Assembly (NCBI GenBank): GCA_035452965.1
Contig: DAOTCE010000031.1
Coordinates: 1 to 58,261 of the forward strand
Length of the DNA stretch: 58,261 bases
Source of the DNA: Candidatus Paceibacterota bacterium
Lineage (GTDB): Bacteria > Verrucomicrobiota > Verrucomicrobiia > Limisphaerales > UBA8199
Direction: 5' to 3'
The position numbers were made by a program, and so were the translations under genes. How positions within the stretch are numbered: position 1 is the first letter of the stretch; each line of letters begins with the position of its first letter. Under the pieces are notes generated by a model, which worked only from the letters and a program-made list of their open reading frames with translations, ran no database searches and was not told where the DNA came from. This document shows positions 46,792-55,610 of this stretch, one piece after another.

Positions 46792-48390
46792 TCACGGCAC
46801 GACCAGCGGCTCGCGCCAAAGATGACCATTCTGCGCGAGCAAATCCTCCGCCGCCGCCGGCCCCCACGTGCCCGCCGCGTAAAACTCTCGGCCGGATAAC
46901 GGCTTCCCCTCCCAACCTTGGCGAATGCCGTCCACAATCTCCCACGCCGCCTCCACCTCGTCGCGGCGAATGAAGAGGGTGGCGTCGCCCGCCATCGCTT
47001 CGAGCAGCAATCGTTCATATGCCTCGGGCGTGTAGGCACCAAACTCGGCATCGTAGCTGAAATGCATCCGCACCGGTCGCACCGCCGTGCTGGTGCCGGG
47101 CACTTTGCCGTTGAACCGGAGCGAGATGCCCTCGTTGGGCTGAAGCCGCAAAGTCAGGGCGTTGGGATCCAGCCTCGGCCCGCACTGCGCCGCGAACAAC
47201 ACGTTGGGCGTCGGCCGGAACTGAACTCGCACCTCGCTAGTGCTCAGGGGCAGGTTCTTGCCGGTGCGCAGGTAAAACGGCACGCCCGACCAGCGCCAGT
47301 TGTCTATCAGCAGCCTCAGCGCCACATAGGTCTCGACGTTCGAGTCCGGGTTGACCTTGGGCTCCTGGCGATACCCCGGTCGAGCCTGCCCGTCCACCAT
47401 GCCGGCGGCATACTGTCCCCGCACCACCTGCCGGGCCACGGCCTCCGGACTCATGGGTCGGATAGACTTGAGCAGCTTGACTTTCTCGTCGCGGATGGAC
47501 TCGGCCTGGAGGGATACCGGCGGCTCCATCGCCACCAGCGACAGCACTTGCAGCAAGTGGTTCTGCACCATGTCCCGCAATGCGCCCGCCTCCTCATAAT
47601 AACCGCCGCGCCCGCCCACGCCGGGCTTTTCGCTGACGGTGATCTGGAAGTGGTCAACGGATTCACGGTTCCAGAGCCGTTCGAAAATGGCGTTCGAGAA
47701 CCGGAACATCATGATGTTCTGCACTGTCTCCTTGCCCAGGTAATGATCAATGCGGAAAACCTGCTGCTCATGGGTGAAACGCGTCAGCTCACGGTTCAAC
47801 TGTCGCGCCGAGTGCAAATCATGGCCAAACGGCTTCTCCACCACCACCCGTTGCCAGCCCTCCGCGCCGTCCTTGCGCAGAAGTCCGGCATGATGGATCT
47901 GCTCGACCACCGCGCTGAACTGGCTGGGTGAGACCGCCAGATAGAAGAGCAGGTTGTGCCGCAACGGCCCACCGCCAAAGGAAGCAAGCCGTCGCTCCAG
48001 CGCCTCGTAGGTCGCCGCGGCGGTAAGATCGCCCTGGCAGTAACATAGGTGCTCCGAAAACTCCTGCCACACGCGGTCGTCCACCGGTTGGGTACGGGTA
48101 AACTGGCCCAGTGCCGATCGCAGTTCCGCCCGCCAGGAGGCATCCGTCTTATCCCGCCGGGCAACGCCGAAGACGCGGAAGTCGGGCGGCATCTGCTTCT
48201 GCCTGCAAAGGTGGTACAGAGCGGGAACGAGCTTGCGCGCCGCCAGGTCCCCGCTCGCGCCAAAGATGACAATCGAGCATGGTTCCACCACCTTGCGCCC
48301 GCCATCCAGCCGACAGGTCAGCAGCTCGTCAAGTTGCGCGGATTGGTCCATAGGCAGACCATCGCCGAAGCGCAGCCCCATTTCAAACAT
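46792..48390 (-). CDS. zwf: Glucose-6-phosphate 1-dehydrogenase
   Basis: The 532-residue Zwf oxidises glucose 6-phosphate to 6-phosphogluconolactone, producing NADPH in the oxidative pentose phosphate pathway. The N-terminal Rossmann motif IVIFGASGDLAARKL (40-54), VVVEKPFGHD, and the active-site signature RIDHYLGKETVQN (about 213-225, with the catalytic His of DHY) are all visible. NVETYVALRLLIDNWRWSGVPFYLRTGKNL matches the second domain. It is full length. It lies upstream of, and is transcribed towards, the tRNA-Arg island insertion. tRNA-Leu is divergent behind it. Confidence 0.97.
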   Translation of the reverse strand: MFEMGLRFGDGLPMDQSAQLDELLTCRLDGGRKVVEPCSIVIFGASGDLAARKLVPALYHLCRQKQMPPDFRVFGVARRDKTDASWRAELRSALGQFTRTQPVDDRVWQEFSEHLCYCQGDLTAAATYEALERRLASFGGGPLRHNLLFYLAVSPSQFSAVVEQIHHAGLLRKDGAEGWQRVVVEKPFGHDLHSARQLNRELTRFTHEQQVFRIDHYLGKETVQNIMMFRFSNAIFERLWNRESVDHFQITVSEKPGVGGRGGYYEEAGALRDMVQNHLLQVLSLVAMEPPVSLQAESIRDEKVKLLKSIRPMSPEAVARQVVRGQYAAGMVDGQARPGYRQEPKVNPDSNVETYVALRLLIDNWRWSGVPFYLRTGKNLPLSTSEVRVQFRPTPNVLFAAQCGPRLDPNALTLRLQPNEGISLRFNGKVPGTSTAVRPVRMHFSYDAEFGAYTPEAYERLLLEAMAGDATLFIRRDEVEAAWEIVDGIRQGWEGKPLSGREFYAAGTWGPAAAEDLLAQNGHLWREPLVVP

Positions 48391-48442
48391 AGTTCTGCTT
48401 TACTTGGAACTGCATCGCTCTATATTCTCCCCGCACTAGACA

Positions 48443-48529
48443 GCCGATGTGGCGGAATTGGCAGACGCGCTAGACTCAAAATCTGGTACTCGTGAGAGTG
48501 TGTGGGTTCGACCCCCTCCATCGGCACCA
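48443..48529 (+). tRNA. tRNA-Leu (anticodon CAA)
   Basis: This class II tRNA has acceptor GCCGATG / CATCGGC, D region TGGCGGAATTGGCAGACGCGC, anticodon stem CTAGA / TCTGG with loop CTCAAAA (anticodon CAA), and a long variable arm (TACTCGTGAGAGTGT). The T arm is GGGTTCGACCCCC, followed by discriminator A and encoded CCA. It is divergent from zwf. Confidence 0.95.
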
Positions 48530-48670
48530 CCTCGAATCCGGGGAGCAATGATGACCTCGTATTCCCTGTGCCTCGGCTTTCCGGGTTGTGCTGGTGAAAA
48601 CCACCGTTGGCACTTCCCGGAAATCCGTGATGAACCAAGATCTGGCCCTCCGGATTGCCGCTCGTGGAGG

Positions 48671-49732
48671 TCAGAAATCGTTGAACACGGCCTCGGCCTT
48701 TCCTGAATCAGCGGATTTCCAGGCGGCGGCAGCAACGGCGCAGGCCCGGGCCCCGTCCAGAACGCCCGGGCTGGGTTCGCAGTCGTGATCGAGGCATTCC
48801 TGGAAATGACGCATGTAGCGAATGACCGTTGCGCCATGCCCGTAGGCGCTCGTGTCCTGCTCGGGTTCGAACCTGGTGGTGACGGGCTCTTTTGCGCCCT
48901 CAGTATCGGAAACAAACTGCAGTCTTCCAGGTTTGTTGTCCGTGAACTCGGCGACCGCCGTTCCCCGAGTGCCGTAGAGCGCCACCTGCATCATTGGCAG
49001 CGGCGGCTCAACGACATCATAGAGGCCTTTGACCTGGGCAATAACGCCATTGGCGAACTTCAGGTTCAGAAAGAACAGGTTGCGGAGCGGGTAGGCAGGC
49101 GTGAGTTTGCCCTTGGCCGCATAGCAATGCACTTCGGCGACATCGCCAAGGAAGCTTCGCAGAATATCAACCGGATGCGTGACCCCTCCGTACATATAGT
49201 CCTGCGGCATCATGAGCCGCCAGGGCGTAAAGCCATATACAGGCCGGATGTCGTGGATGTAGAAGGCCTCGGCGGCCATAATCTCTCCCAGATCACCCGT
49301 TGCGTAGTGATTGCGCAGAGTGGTGAATTGCCGGTCAAACCGCATGGTCTGCCCCACCATGAACTTACGTTTATTCCGGCGCACGGCGTCCACCACAGCA
49401 CGGGCCTGGTCGAGGCTGGTGACCATGGGTTTCGTGCAAATCACGTGCTTGCCGGCATCGAGCGCGGCAATACAGTGCTCTGCGTGGAGCGGATCGGGCG
49501 AGAAAACAGCCACCACTTCCACCTCCGGGCGGGAGACCAATCCCCGGCAGTCAGGTGTGGCGAAAGGAATCCCCATTTTCCTGGCATACGGATCGAGCAC
49601 ATCCCATTTCGTGTCGCAGGCGGCCACGAGCCGGAAACGGAGCCCGGGCACATCGGCCAGCAGAGTCATCGTGCTGCCCATGTTGTGCGGGCTGATACCG
49701 ATGACGCCAAGACCTATAGGACGCGCGCTCAT
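48671..49732 (-). CDS. Gfo/Idh/MocA-family oxidoreductase
   Basis: The 353-residue NAD(P)-dependent sugar or inositol dehydrogenase-like protein has an N-terminal Rossmann fold (IGLGVIGISPHNMGSTMTLLADVPGLRFRLVAACD), EVEVVAVFSPDPLHAEHCIAALDAGKHVICTKPM with the family's Lys-Pro motif (usually EKP; here TKP), and a C-terminal alpha/beta domain (GGVTHPVDILRSFLGDVAEVHCYAA). It lacks a signal peptide, so it is cytoplasmic. It is the last gene of a four-gene minus-strand group of carbohydrate-type proteins. The substrate is unknown. Confidence 0.88.
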   Translation of the reverse strand: MSARPIGLGVIGISPHNMGSTMTLLADVPGLRFRLVAACDTKWDVLDPYARKMGIPFATPDCRGLVSRPEVEVVAVFSPDPLHAEHCIAALDAGKHVICTKPMVTSLDQARAVVDAVRRNKRKFMVGQTMRFDRQFTTLRNHYATGDLGEIMAAEAFYIHDIRPVYGFTPWRLMMPQDYMYGGVTHPVDILRSFLGDVAEVHCYAAKGKLTPAYPLRNLFFLNLKFANGVIAQVKGLYDVVEPPLPMMQVALYGTRGTAVAEFTDNKPGRLQFVSDTEGAKEPVTTRFEPEQDTSAYGHGATVIRYMRHFQECLDHDCEPSPGVLDGARACAVAAAAWKSADSGKAEAVFNDF

Positions 49733-49766
49733 ACCATTTTACCGAGGCGGCGATGTCGCGTGGTGA

Positions 49767-51059
49767 TCAGGCTATCTTTGGCAATTCGTAACCTTTGCGG
49801 CGCGGACGAGACTTAAGAGCGTTGGCCTCGGCGTCGCCCACGAACTCCTCCTTGTCCGGGTTCCATCGCAAGCGCCGGCCCAATTCGCGCGCAATGTTGG
49901 CGAGGTGGCATAACGTGGAAGACCGGTGGGCTATTTCGACATCGGCATTTGGCCGCTTGCGGGTGCGCATGCAATCAATCCAGTTGTGCATGTGGCCCAG
50001 CGCAGGATAACCCGTGCCTTCCGGGTGGCCGGCAACCAACTCGGGCGGATCACTTTGCACCTTGTTGAGGAAGAACTCGATTCTTCCTTTTTCACCGTGG
50101 TAAATAGCGCCCCAGAAATCGCCGTGTCCTTTCGGGAGGGTCATTTCGAGCCGCCGCCCATCGGCGTAGCGCATGAAGATGGGACTAAGCGCATCGCCCG
50201 GTTTGTCCGGCCAAACTTCAACCGGCCCGGTGTAATCCGTTCCGAGGGCGGCTTGGATCATGTCCAGCGAATGTGTGCCCCAGCCGGTCATGCCCCACGG
50301 GAGTCCGCCGCCGTCGTACTCCCACCACTTGCCCCAGAGCGGGCAGCTCGGATGAAGCTCCGTGGGATCGTACGGCACCAGTGGCGTTTGGTTGCACCAC
50401 ATGTCCCAGTTCAGCTCCTTTGGCACTGGCTGGCCGGGTTTTGATTCGCGCCGGACCGGCGGCTCAAAATTGTGAGCGATCACCTTCTCAATCCTGCCGA
50501 GCCCGCCGGTGCGGACCAGGTTGTTGACCCAGCCGTAAAGGGGCAAGGTGCGGCATTGGGTGCCCACCTGCAATACGCGCCCGTGTTTGCGGACGGCTTT
50601 GACGAGGACTTGCCCCTCTTCGATGGTCAACGTGAGAGGCTTCTCCGCATAAACGTCCTTCTTTGCCTGGACCGCGTGGATGCAGGCGAGCGCGCGGGCA
50701 TGCGTCGTGGTAGTTACGAACACGGCGTCCAACTTCTCCTTTTCCAGCATCTCGCTGTAATCCTGATAGCGCTTCCAGGTTGCGAACTGCTGGGAGTACT
50801 TAGGCATGCTCTTCACCGCCTTGCCGAAAACCGACTCCGCGCTCATTTGCCGCAGATCGCAATCAGCCAGGGCCACCACCTGCAATTGGGGTGGCGCCTC
50901 GTAAAGCAAGGCGCTGACTCTTCCACCGCAGCCAATGACCCCGACCGCGATGCGATCGTTGGGCGCGGGCTTCGCCGCCGCGCCAAACACCGAACGGGGA
51001 ACAATGCAGGGCATCGCGAGCCCGGCAGTGACGGATTTAAGAAAGGCGCGTCGTTTCAT
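49767..51059 (-). CDS. Secreted (Tat-type) Gfo/Idh/MocA-family oxidoreductase
   Basis: The 430-residue protein begins MKRRAFLKSVTAGLAMPCIVPRSVFGAAA, a Tat-like signal. The Rossmann part IAVGVIGCGGRVSALLYEAPPQLQVVALADCD follows, then DAVFVTTTTHARALACIHAVQAKKDVYAEKPLTLTIEEGQVLVKAVRKHGRVLQVGTQCR with the family EKP motif. The C-terminal domain contains YDGGGLPWGMTGWGTHSLDMIQAALG. Such exported Gfo/Idh/MocA proteins are numerous in Verrucomicrobiota and Planctomycetota and are thought to act on sugars in the periplasm. It overlaps no gene and lies 15 bp after its upstream neighbour. Confidence 0.88.
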   Translation of the reverse strand: MKRRAFLKSVTAGLAMPCIVPRSVFGAAAKPAPNDRIAVGVIGCGGRVSALLYEAPPQLQVVALADCDLRQMSAESVFGKAVKSMPKYSQQFATWKRYQDYSEMLEKEKLDAVFVTTTTHARALACIHAVQAKKDVYAEKPLTLTIEEGQVLVKAVRKHGRVLQVGTQCRTLPLYGWVNNLVRTGGLGRIEKVIAHNFEPPVRRESKPGQPVPKELNWDMWCNQTPLVPYDPTELHPSCPLWGKWWEYDGGGLPWGMTGWGTHSLDMIQAALGTDYTGPVEVWPDKPGDALSPIFMRYADGRRLEMTLPKGHGDFWGAIYHGEKGRIEFFLNKVQSDPPELVAGHPEGTGYPALGHMHNWIDCMRTRKRPNADVEIAHRSSTLCHLANIARELGRRLRWNPDKEEFVGDAEANALKSRPRRKGYELPKIA

Positions 51060-51074
51060 GGAATTGGTGATTGG

Positions 51075-51986
51075 TTACTTTGTTTGCCGCGCGGCGAGGC
51101 GCGCTGAAAGTCCTTTCCAGGCAGCCATAGACCGCGTGAGATTATCGCGCGCATCGCCGGGAATGCTCACACATTGCAGTCCTATGGGGCCGCGGTAGCC
51201 CGCGGCGATGAATGGTCTTAGGAAATTCCCCACATCATAAGAACCGCTGCCCAGGTTCTCATACGTGCCCTCGGGAGAGGTTCCGTTGATGGTGACCAGG
51301 AACAGGTGCGGCATGGCATCTTTCACCAGGGCATCAAGATTGCCCTTGGGATCAGTCCAGAGCCAATGAGCGAGGTTAAAACAGACTCCTAAATTCCTGC
51401 ACCGCGCGTCGCGTGCGATTCTAACCGCGTGGTCAATCCGCTCGCACCAGATATTTCGATGGGGGTAAATGGCAACACGGACCCCGTATTCCAGGGCGAC
51501 GCCAGCCAGTTCACGCGCCAGTTCCACCGCGCGCGCATCCCCGGCCGGGGAAGACCGCGGCAGAGCTTTGCTCTGAAACTGGATCAGTAGCAGCGCGTTG
51601 CGACCCTTCAATTCCTTGATGGCTTCCTTGAGACTGGCGGGGTAAGTCTCGCCCGGATCCACAAAAATATCGTACGGCTGCACTGCGGCGGCGAACATCT
51701 CGAGGCCCTGCGAATGCAGGGCGCGAAAGGCCTCTTTCATTCCGCTGAGCCCGCCGAGGTACATCGAGCCTGGATAGCCGAGGTCCTTGAGCAGTTTGGC
51801 CTGGGCATCCCGCGAACCGGAGACCTTCGGATCAATGTGCTCGAAGTTCATGGCGAAAAAGGCGTTTCGCAGAACCTCCGGCGCGGCCTCGGCTGCCGAT
51901 GAACAATGAATGGCGCTTTGGGCAACCAGGGTGAGGGCGGCCAAACCAGCAAACGCACGCGCCCGTCTCAGACCATTGGCGCGCAT
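51075..51986 (-). CDS. Exported sugar isomerase/epimerase-like TIM-barrel protein
   Basis: The 303-residue product has an N-terminal signal (MRANGLRRARAFAGLAALTLVAQSAIHCSSA). A xylose-isomerase-like TIM barrel follows with segments such as AMNFEHIDPKVSGSRDAQAKLLKDLGYPGSMYLGG, ARELAGVALEYGVRVAIYPHRNIWCERIDHAVRIARDA, NLGVCFNLAHWLW and GPIGLQCVSI. Positions expected to bind metal (Glu/His/Asp) are partly replaced, so enzymatic activity is uncertain. It precedes the Tat-type oxidoreductase and follows a related cytoplasmic protein by two bases. Confidence 0.8.
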   Translation of the reverse strand: MRANGLRRARAFAGLAALTLVAQSAIHCSSAAEAAPEVLRNAFFAMNFEHIDPKVSGSRDAQAKLLKDLGYPGSMYLGGLSGMKEAFRALHSQGLEMFAAAVQPYDIFVDPGETYPASLKEAIKELKGRNALLLIQFQSKALPRSSPAGDARAVELARELAGVALEYGVRVAIYPHRNIWCERIDHAVRIARDARCRNLGVCFNLAHWLWTDPKGNLDALVKDAMPHLFLVTINGTSPEGTYENLGSGSYDVGNFLRPFIAAGYRGPIGLQCVSIPGDARDNLTRSMAAWKGLSARLAARQTK

Positions 51987-51988
51987 GA

Positions 51989-52879
51989 CTAGCTCTCCAA
52001 TCCCAGGCTGTCCATGAAGCGATAGGACGCGGCAATGCCTTGGTCAATAAACTCCGGCGTTGGATCGGTCGTGCCAGGCCCGAGGAATTGAATTTCCAGG
52101 CTATACGGACCGGTATAACCGACGCGTTTGAAAACCTGAGCGAGCTTCTTGAAATTGACCTCGCCCTCGCCCAGCGGCGGGAAGTCCCAGTTGCCCTTGC
52201 CGCCACGATGGTCCTTTATGTGAACGTGGACAATGCGGCCACGCAGGTCCTTTTCGCAGGATTCCAGATCGGCGACTGGATCCAAACCGGTATAGAAGCG
52301 CACGTTGGCGGCATCGTAATTGAGCCCGAGATTCGGGCGGCCGATCTTGTTGCACAAGGCCAGGGTTGCGGCCGCGGTTTCCGTCAGGCCGGCATGGCTT
52401 TCCAGCCCGATCTGCACCTTGAGTCTTTCGGCGTAACCGACAAGGGCGTCGAACTCCTTGTAGAACCTGTCCACTTCTTTCAAATCCGAGGTTATGCCGA
52501 TGCCCGTGTTGACGATGGGAACGCCGAGATAGTTCGCCAGATCAATGCGGCTTCGCAACCGGACGAAGCCTTCATGGGCAACATCAACGTCTTTGGCCAA
52601 TTGCGGGAATTGCGCCACGTCGGCCCGTTTGCCCATCAGAGGCCAGCCGAGATCCACATGACCGGCGATGCTGGCGATTTTGAGGCCAAAGCTCTCCGCT
52701 TGCTGGCCGAGCCGATTCATGTCCCCCGCACTCATGTATTCGGGGAAAATGTGGTCGCAGTAACACGAAATGCAGGCTACTTCGATCGTCCGGAAGCCCG
52801 ACTTGGCGATGCCCTCCAACGCACGTTCCAATGATTGTTGCCTGTAGGATACAGTTCCGCAAACCAGCCGCGTCTTCAT
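51989..52879 (-). CDS. Sugar phosphate isomerase/epimerase family protein
   Basis: The 296-residue xylose-isomerase-like TIM-barrel protein starts MKTRLVCGTVSYRQQSLERALEGIAKSGFRTIEVACISCY. Typical blocks are IASIAGHVDLGWPL, LANYLGVPIVNTGIG, QIGLESHAGLTETAAATLALCNKIGRPNLGLNYDAANV (metal-ligand Glu and Asp regions), VHVHIKDHRGG and YTGPYSLEIQFLGPG. It is probably a keto-sugar epimerase or isomerase. The start at 52879 leaves the first ten residues of a longer frame as 5' leader. It is the first gene of the four-gene unit. Confidence 0.87.
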   Translation of the reverse strand: MKTRLVCGTVSYRQQSLERALEGIAKSGFRTIEVACISCYCDHIFPEYMSAGDMNRLGQQAESFGLKIASIAGHVDLGWPLMGKRADVAQFPQLAKDVDVAHEGFVRLRSRIDLANYLGVPIVNTGIGITSDLKEVDRFYKEFDALVGYAERLKVQIGLESHAGLTETAAATLALCNKIGRPNLGLNYDAANVRFYTGLDPVADLESCEKDLRGRIVHVHIKDHRGGKGNWDFPPLGEGEVNFKKLAQVFKRVGYTGPYSLEIQFLGPGTTDPTPEFIDQGIAASYRFMDSLGLES

Positions 52880-52931
52880 GGTAGTTGATATGTTGCTCGT
52901 AGTCCCCATTCGTTCAGCGTTGTGGTTAGTG

Positions 52932-53807
52932 TCAGCGCTGCGTGTTCATGCTTACTTGAGGTTTAACCATGCTGAGCGTGATTCCTCCCTGGCCCAGATC
53001 GCCAGTTCTGAATCCCCTGAGGAACGAGCCCTTGCGCTGTTCGGAGGTGCCGTGGGTGAATGCGTCGGGCACCACATAGCCCTGCGATTTCATCTAGATC
53101 CGGTCATCGCCGACAGCGGCGGCGGCGTTCACGGCCTCTTCCACATCCCCTTCTTCCAGGATCCCCTTGGTCTTCTGCGCATAGTGGGCCCAGATGCCGG
53201 CGAGAAAGTCCGCTTGCAGCTCCAGCTGCACCAGGTGGCGATTATACTCGGCTTCACTAACCCTCCCGCGCAGGCTCTGCAATTGCGCTGAGAGGCCGCA
53301 TTGATTCTGCACATGGTGTCCCACTTCATGGGCAATGATATATGCCATCGCAAAATCGCCGCCAGCTCCCAGCCTTTGCTGCAACGCTTGGAGAAAAGAC
53401 AGGTCAATATAGACCCGGTCATCTCCCGGACAGTAGAACGGACCGGTCGCAGACGAAGAGTAGCCGCAGGCCGAATCAACGGAACCGCTGAAGAGCACGA
53501 GCTTTGGTTCCCGGTAGGTCTTGCCACTCTGGCGAAACAGAGCCTGCCAGACGTCTTCCGTGTCCTTCAAGACTACCGAGGCGAACTGCTTCAACTCCGC
53601 TTCCGCCTCGATCACCCGGGAGTCGGCAGGTGCAACGCCGCCAGTGGACTGAAGCGAATTGAGAACTTCGGTAGGATTGCCGCCCAGCAGCCAAACCAGA
53701 CCTACGACCAGCAGGACTCCGACGCCGCCCCCCGCCGCCACTTTCGCGCCGCCTGAGCTCCGACGGTCCTCAACGTTTGCACTCTGTTCTCGACCTTTCC
53801 AACGCAT
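52932..53807 (-). pseudogene. ypfJ: YpfJ-type neutral zinc metallopeptidase gene interrupted by an amber codon
   Basis: The open part (53094-53807, 237 residues) has an N-terminal membrane helix (GGGVGVLLVVGLVWLLGG) and the metallopeptidase core FYCPGDDRVYIDLSFLQ...AYIIAHEVGHHVQNQCG with HEVGH at 160-164. It ends AAAVGDDRI at a TAG (53094-53096). The same frame then continues MKSQGYVVPDAFTHGTSEQR...FLRGFRTGDLGQGG, clearly the conserved C terminus of the family, to a TGA at 52932-52934. The family normally has Gln where the TAG stands, so CAG-to-TAG is the simplest change. The C-terminal Trp of the QR-x2-WF motif is also lost, consistent with decay. It may still produce a truncated enzyme containing the active site. 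Confidence 0.8.
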
Positions 53808-54081
53808 AGCGCCGTCTTATGACAAGTCGCCCGTCCGTGTCAAGCCCGGACACCCCGGAGATACTGGCAGCAGCGCAAAGATAACTTGAGGTGGTTAAGT
53901 GCGCGAAAGCCCGCGAGGGCGAATCTCCACCCGACTCACCCGTAAATCCGCCAACAACCGTGCTCTTGCTGGATAACGCGCATCTCTCGGCAAGTGTGAC
54001 CGGATAGGGTGCCGAGGTTTGAGGATGACAGGGGGCAGGTATGATGTTTGTCTAAAGGGACGAACTGAACGGGATGACTCT
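53808..54081. other. Intergenic region before uxaE
   Basis: The 274-bp divergent gap has no gene that can be supported. It should contain promoters for both neighbours; the stretch CAGGTATGATGTTTGTCTAAAGGGACG just upstream of uxaE is the most AT-rich, but no consensus pair or operator is clear. Confidence 0.4.
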
Positions 54082-55347
54082 ATGAGCGAGGAGCTAACAA
54101 TCGGCAAGTACTCACTGGGGGTGGGCGACCGGTTTGCGCGGCAGGCGGCCGCGCAGTTGCGGGCCTGTCTGAAGGCGGCGCAGCAGGGGGTCGAGGTGAT
54201 CCCGGTGTGGAACAAGTCGAACCGGGAACACCTGATCATCGGGTCCGAGCCGGGGAGCACGCGGTCGGCAGCGGACGCGGCGGTGAAGGCGTTGGGGTGG
54301 AAAGGGGCTTACTATGTGGACGCTGACCACATCGGGTTGAAGACGGTGGACCGGTTTGTGCCGCATGCGGACTTCTACACGATTGACGTCGCGAACTGGA
54401 TCGGGAAGCCAGCGGAGAAGGAGGCGATTGCAGCGTTCGCGCGGCGGCACGGGGAGCTGGCGGGACGGGTCGAGATTCCGGGCCTGGAGCGACAACTCGA
54501 GCTGGGGCCGGCAGACCTGGAGCGAGTGGCGGGGAAGTACTTGCTGGCGGCGCAGGAGGCGGGGCGGGTGTATCAGCACGTGGTGGGGCTGAAGGGCGAG
54601 GGGAAGTTCATCACCGAGGTGTCAATGGACGAAACCGACAGCGCCCAGACGCCGGCGGAGTTGCTGGTGATTCTGGCGGCGCTGGCCGACGAGGGGATAC
54701 CCGTGCAAACAATCGCACCGAAGTTCACGGGGCGGTTCAACAAGGGAGTGGATTACGTGGGCGAGGCCGGGCAGTTCGAACAGGAGTTTGCGGAGGACGT
54801 GGCGGTGGCGGCATTTGCGGCAAACAGTTACGGGTTGCCGGGGACGCTGAAGCTGAGCGTGCATTCGGGGAGCGACAAGTTCTCGCTGTATGGGCCGATC
54901 CGGCGGGTGCTGGGGCGGTTCCAGGCGGGGGTGCATGTGAAGACGGCGGGGACGACGTGGCTGGAGGAGGTGATCGGCCTGGCGGAGGCTGGGGGCAAAG
55001 GTCTGGCGCTGGCGAAAGAGATTTACACCGGGGCGCTGGAGCACGTGCGGGAGCTGTGCGCGCCGTATGCAACGGTGATTGATATTGATGAGGCGAAGCT
55101 CCCGACAGCGAGGGCGGTGGCGGGGTGGAGCGGGGAGCAGTTTGTCGGAGCGCTGCGGCACGAACCGAAGAATCCAGCGTTCAATCCGCATCTGCGTCAA
55201 CTGCTGCACGTGGGCTACAAGATGGCGGCGCAAATGGGGGCGCGCTACCTGGAGGCGCTCGGCGAGTGCGAGGCGCACGTCTCGCGGAATGTCACGGAGA
55301 ACCTGTATGCGCGGCACCTGAAGCCGCTGTTTCTGGACAGCGATTGA
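54082..55347 (+). CDS. uxaE: Tagaturonate epimerase family protein
   Basis: The 421-residue protein resembles UxaE, which interconverts D-tagaturonate and D-fructuronate in galacturonate breakdown. The N terminus LTIGKYSLGVGDRFARQAAAQLRACLKAAQQGVEVIPVWNKSNREHLIIGSEP is highly characteristic. DADHIGLKTVDRFVPHADFYTIDVANWIG, FITEVSMDETDSAQTPAELLVIL, IAPKFTGRFNKGVDYVG and LKLSVHSGSDKFSLYG follow, with His/Asp/Glu residues that may bind metal. It is full length. The start at 54082 follows a modest purine-rich sequence. The nearby sulfatase and isomerase genes fit uronate-containing polysaccharide use. Confidence 0.9.
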   Translation: MSEELTIGKYSLGVGDRFARQAAAQLRACLKAAQQGVEVIPVWNKSNREHLIIGSEPGSTRSAADAAVKALGWKGAYYVDADHIGLKTVDRFVPHADFYTIDVANWIGKPAEKEAIAAFARRHGELAGRVEIPGLERQLELGPADLERVAGKYLLAAQEAGRVYQHVVGLKGEGKFITEVSMDETDSAQTPAELLVILAALADEGIPVQTIAPKFTGRFNKGVDYVGEAGQFEQEFAEDVAVAAFAANSYGLPGTLKLSVHSGSDKFSLYGPIRRVLGRFQAGVHVKTAGTTWLEEVIGLAEAGGKGLALAKEIYTGALEHVRELCAPYATVIDIDEAKLPTARAVAGWSGEQFVGALRHEPKNPAFNPHLRQLLHVGYKMAAQMGARYLEALGECEAHVSRNVTENLYARHLKPLFLDSD

Positions 55348-55610
55348 TGGGCAGGACAGGCGCGCGAGCATCTTGCCCGCTTGTCTGGCCCGCAATCCGA
55401 CAAGCGGGCAAGATGTCCGCGCTCCTCCGGCAGCTTCATGCATACGCGCTTTCATCCCTGGGCGCGGTCGGGATGAGCCTTGCAATCCTTCGTCACACGC
55501 GCATAGTTCAGAACGGCGTCGGCCCGCTTGAAAGGTTGGATTGGGGAATTCGGCCCAAGACCCCAGTGTGCCGCTGCCTTCGATCATTGGAACAACCTGG
55601 TCTCAAGTCT
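55348..55610. other. Intergenic region with large hairpin repeat
   Basis: Apart from the hairpin at 55369-55415, this 263-bp gap holds no gene I can support. An upstream extension of the protease frame through here overlaps uxaE and is rejected. Confidence 0.5.
55369..55415. repeat. Interspersed 17-bp inverted repeat
   Basis: CATCTTGCCCGCTTGTC (55369-55385) pairs perfectly with GACAAGCGGGCAAGATG (55399-55415) around a 13-nt loop. It lies 22 bp after the uxaE stop. No T tract follows, so it looks more like a dispersed REP-type palindrome than a classical terminator, though it may stop transcription. Confidence 0.7.

Noticed and set aside
53895..54260. Minus-strand frame upstream of uxaE
   Set aside because: It overlaps the uxaE 5' end and shows shadow-like Arg/Ser/Pro composition.
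55125..55610. N-terminal extension of the PEP-CTERM protease
   Set aside because: It overlaps uxaE in another frame and crosses a large hairpin; MNRTPAST at 55611 precedes a normal export signal.
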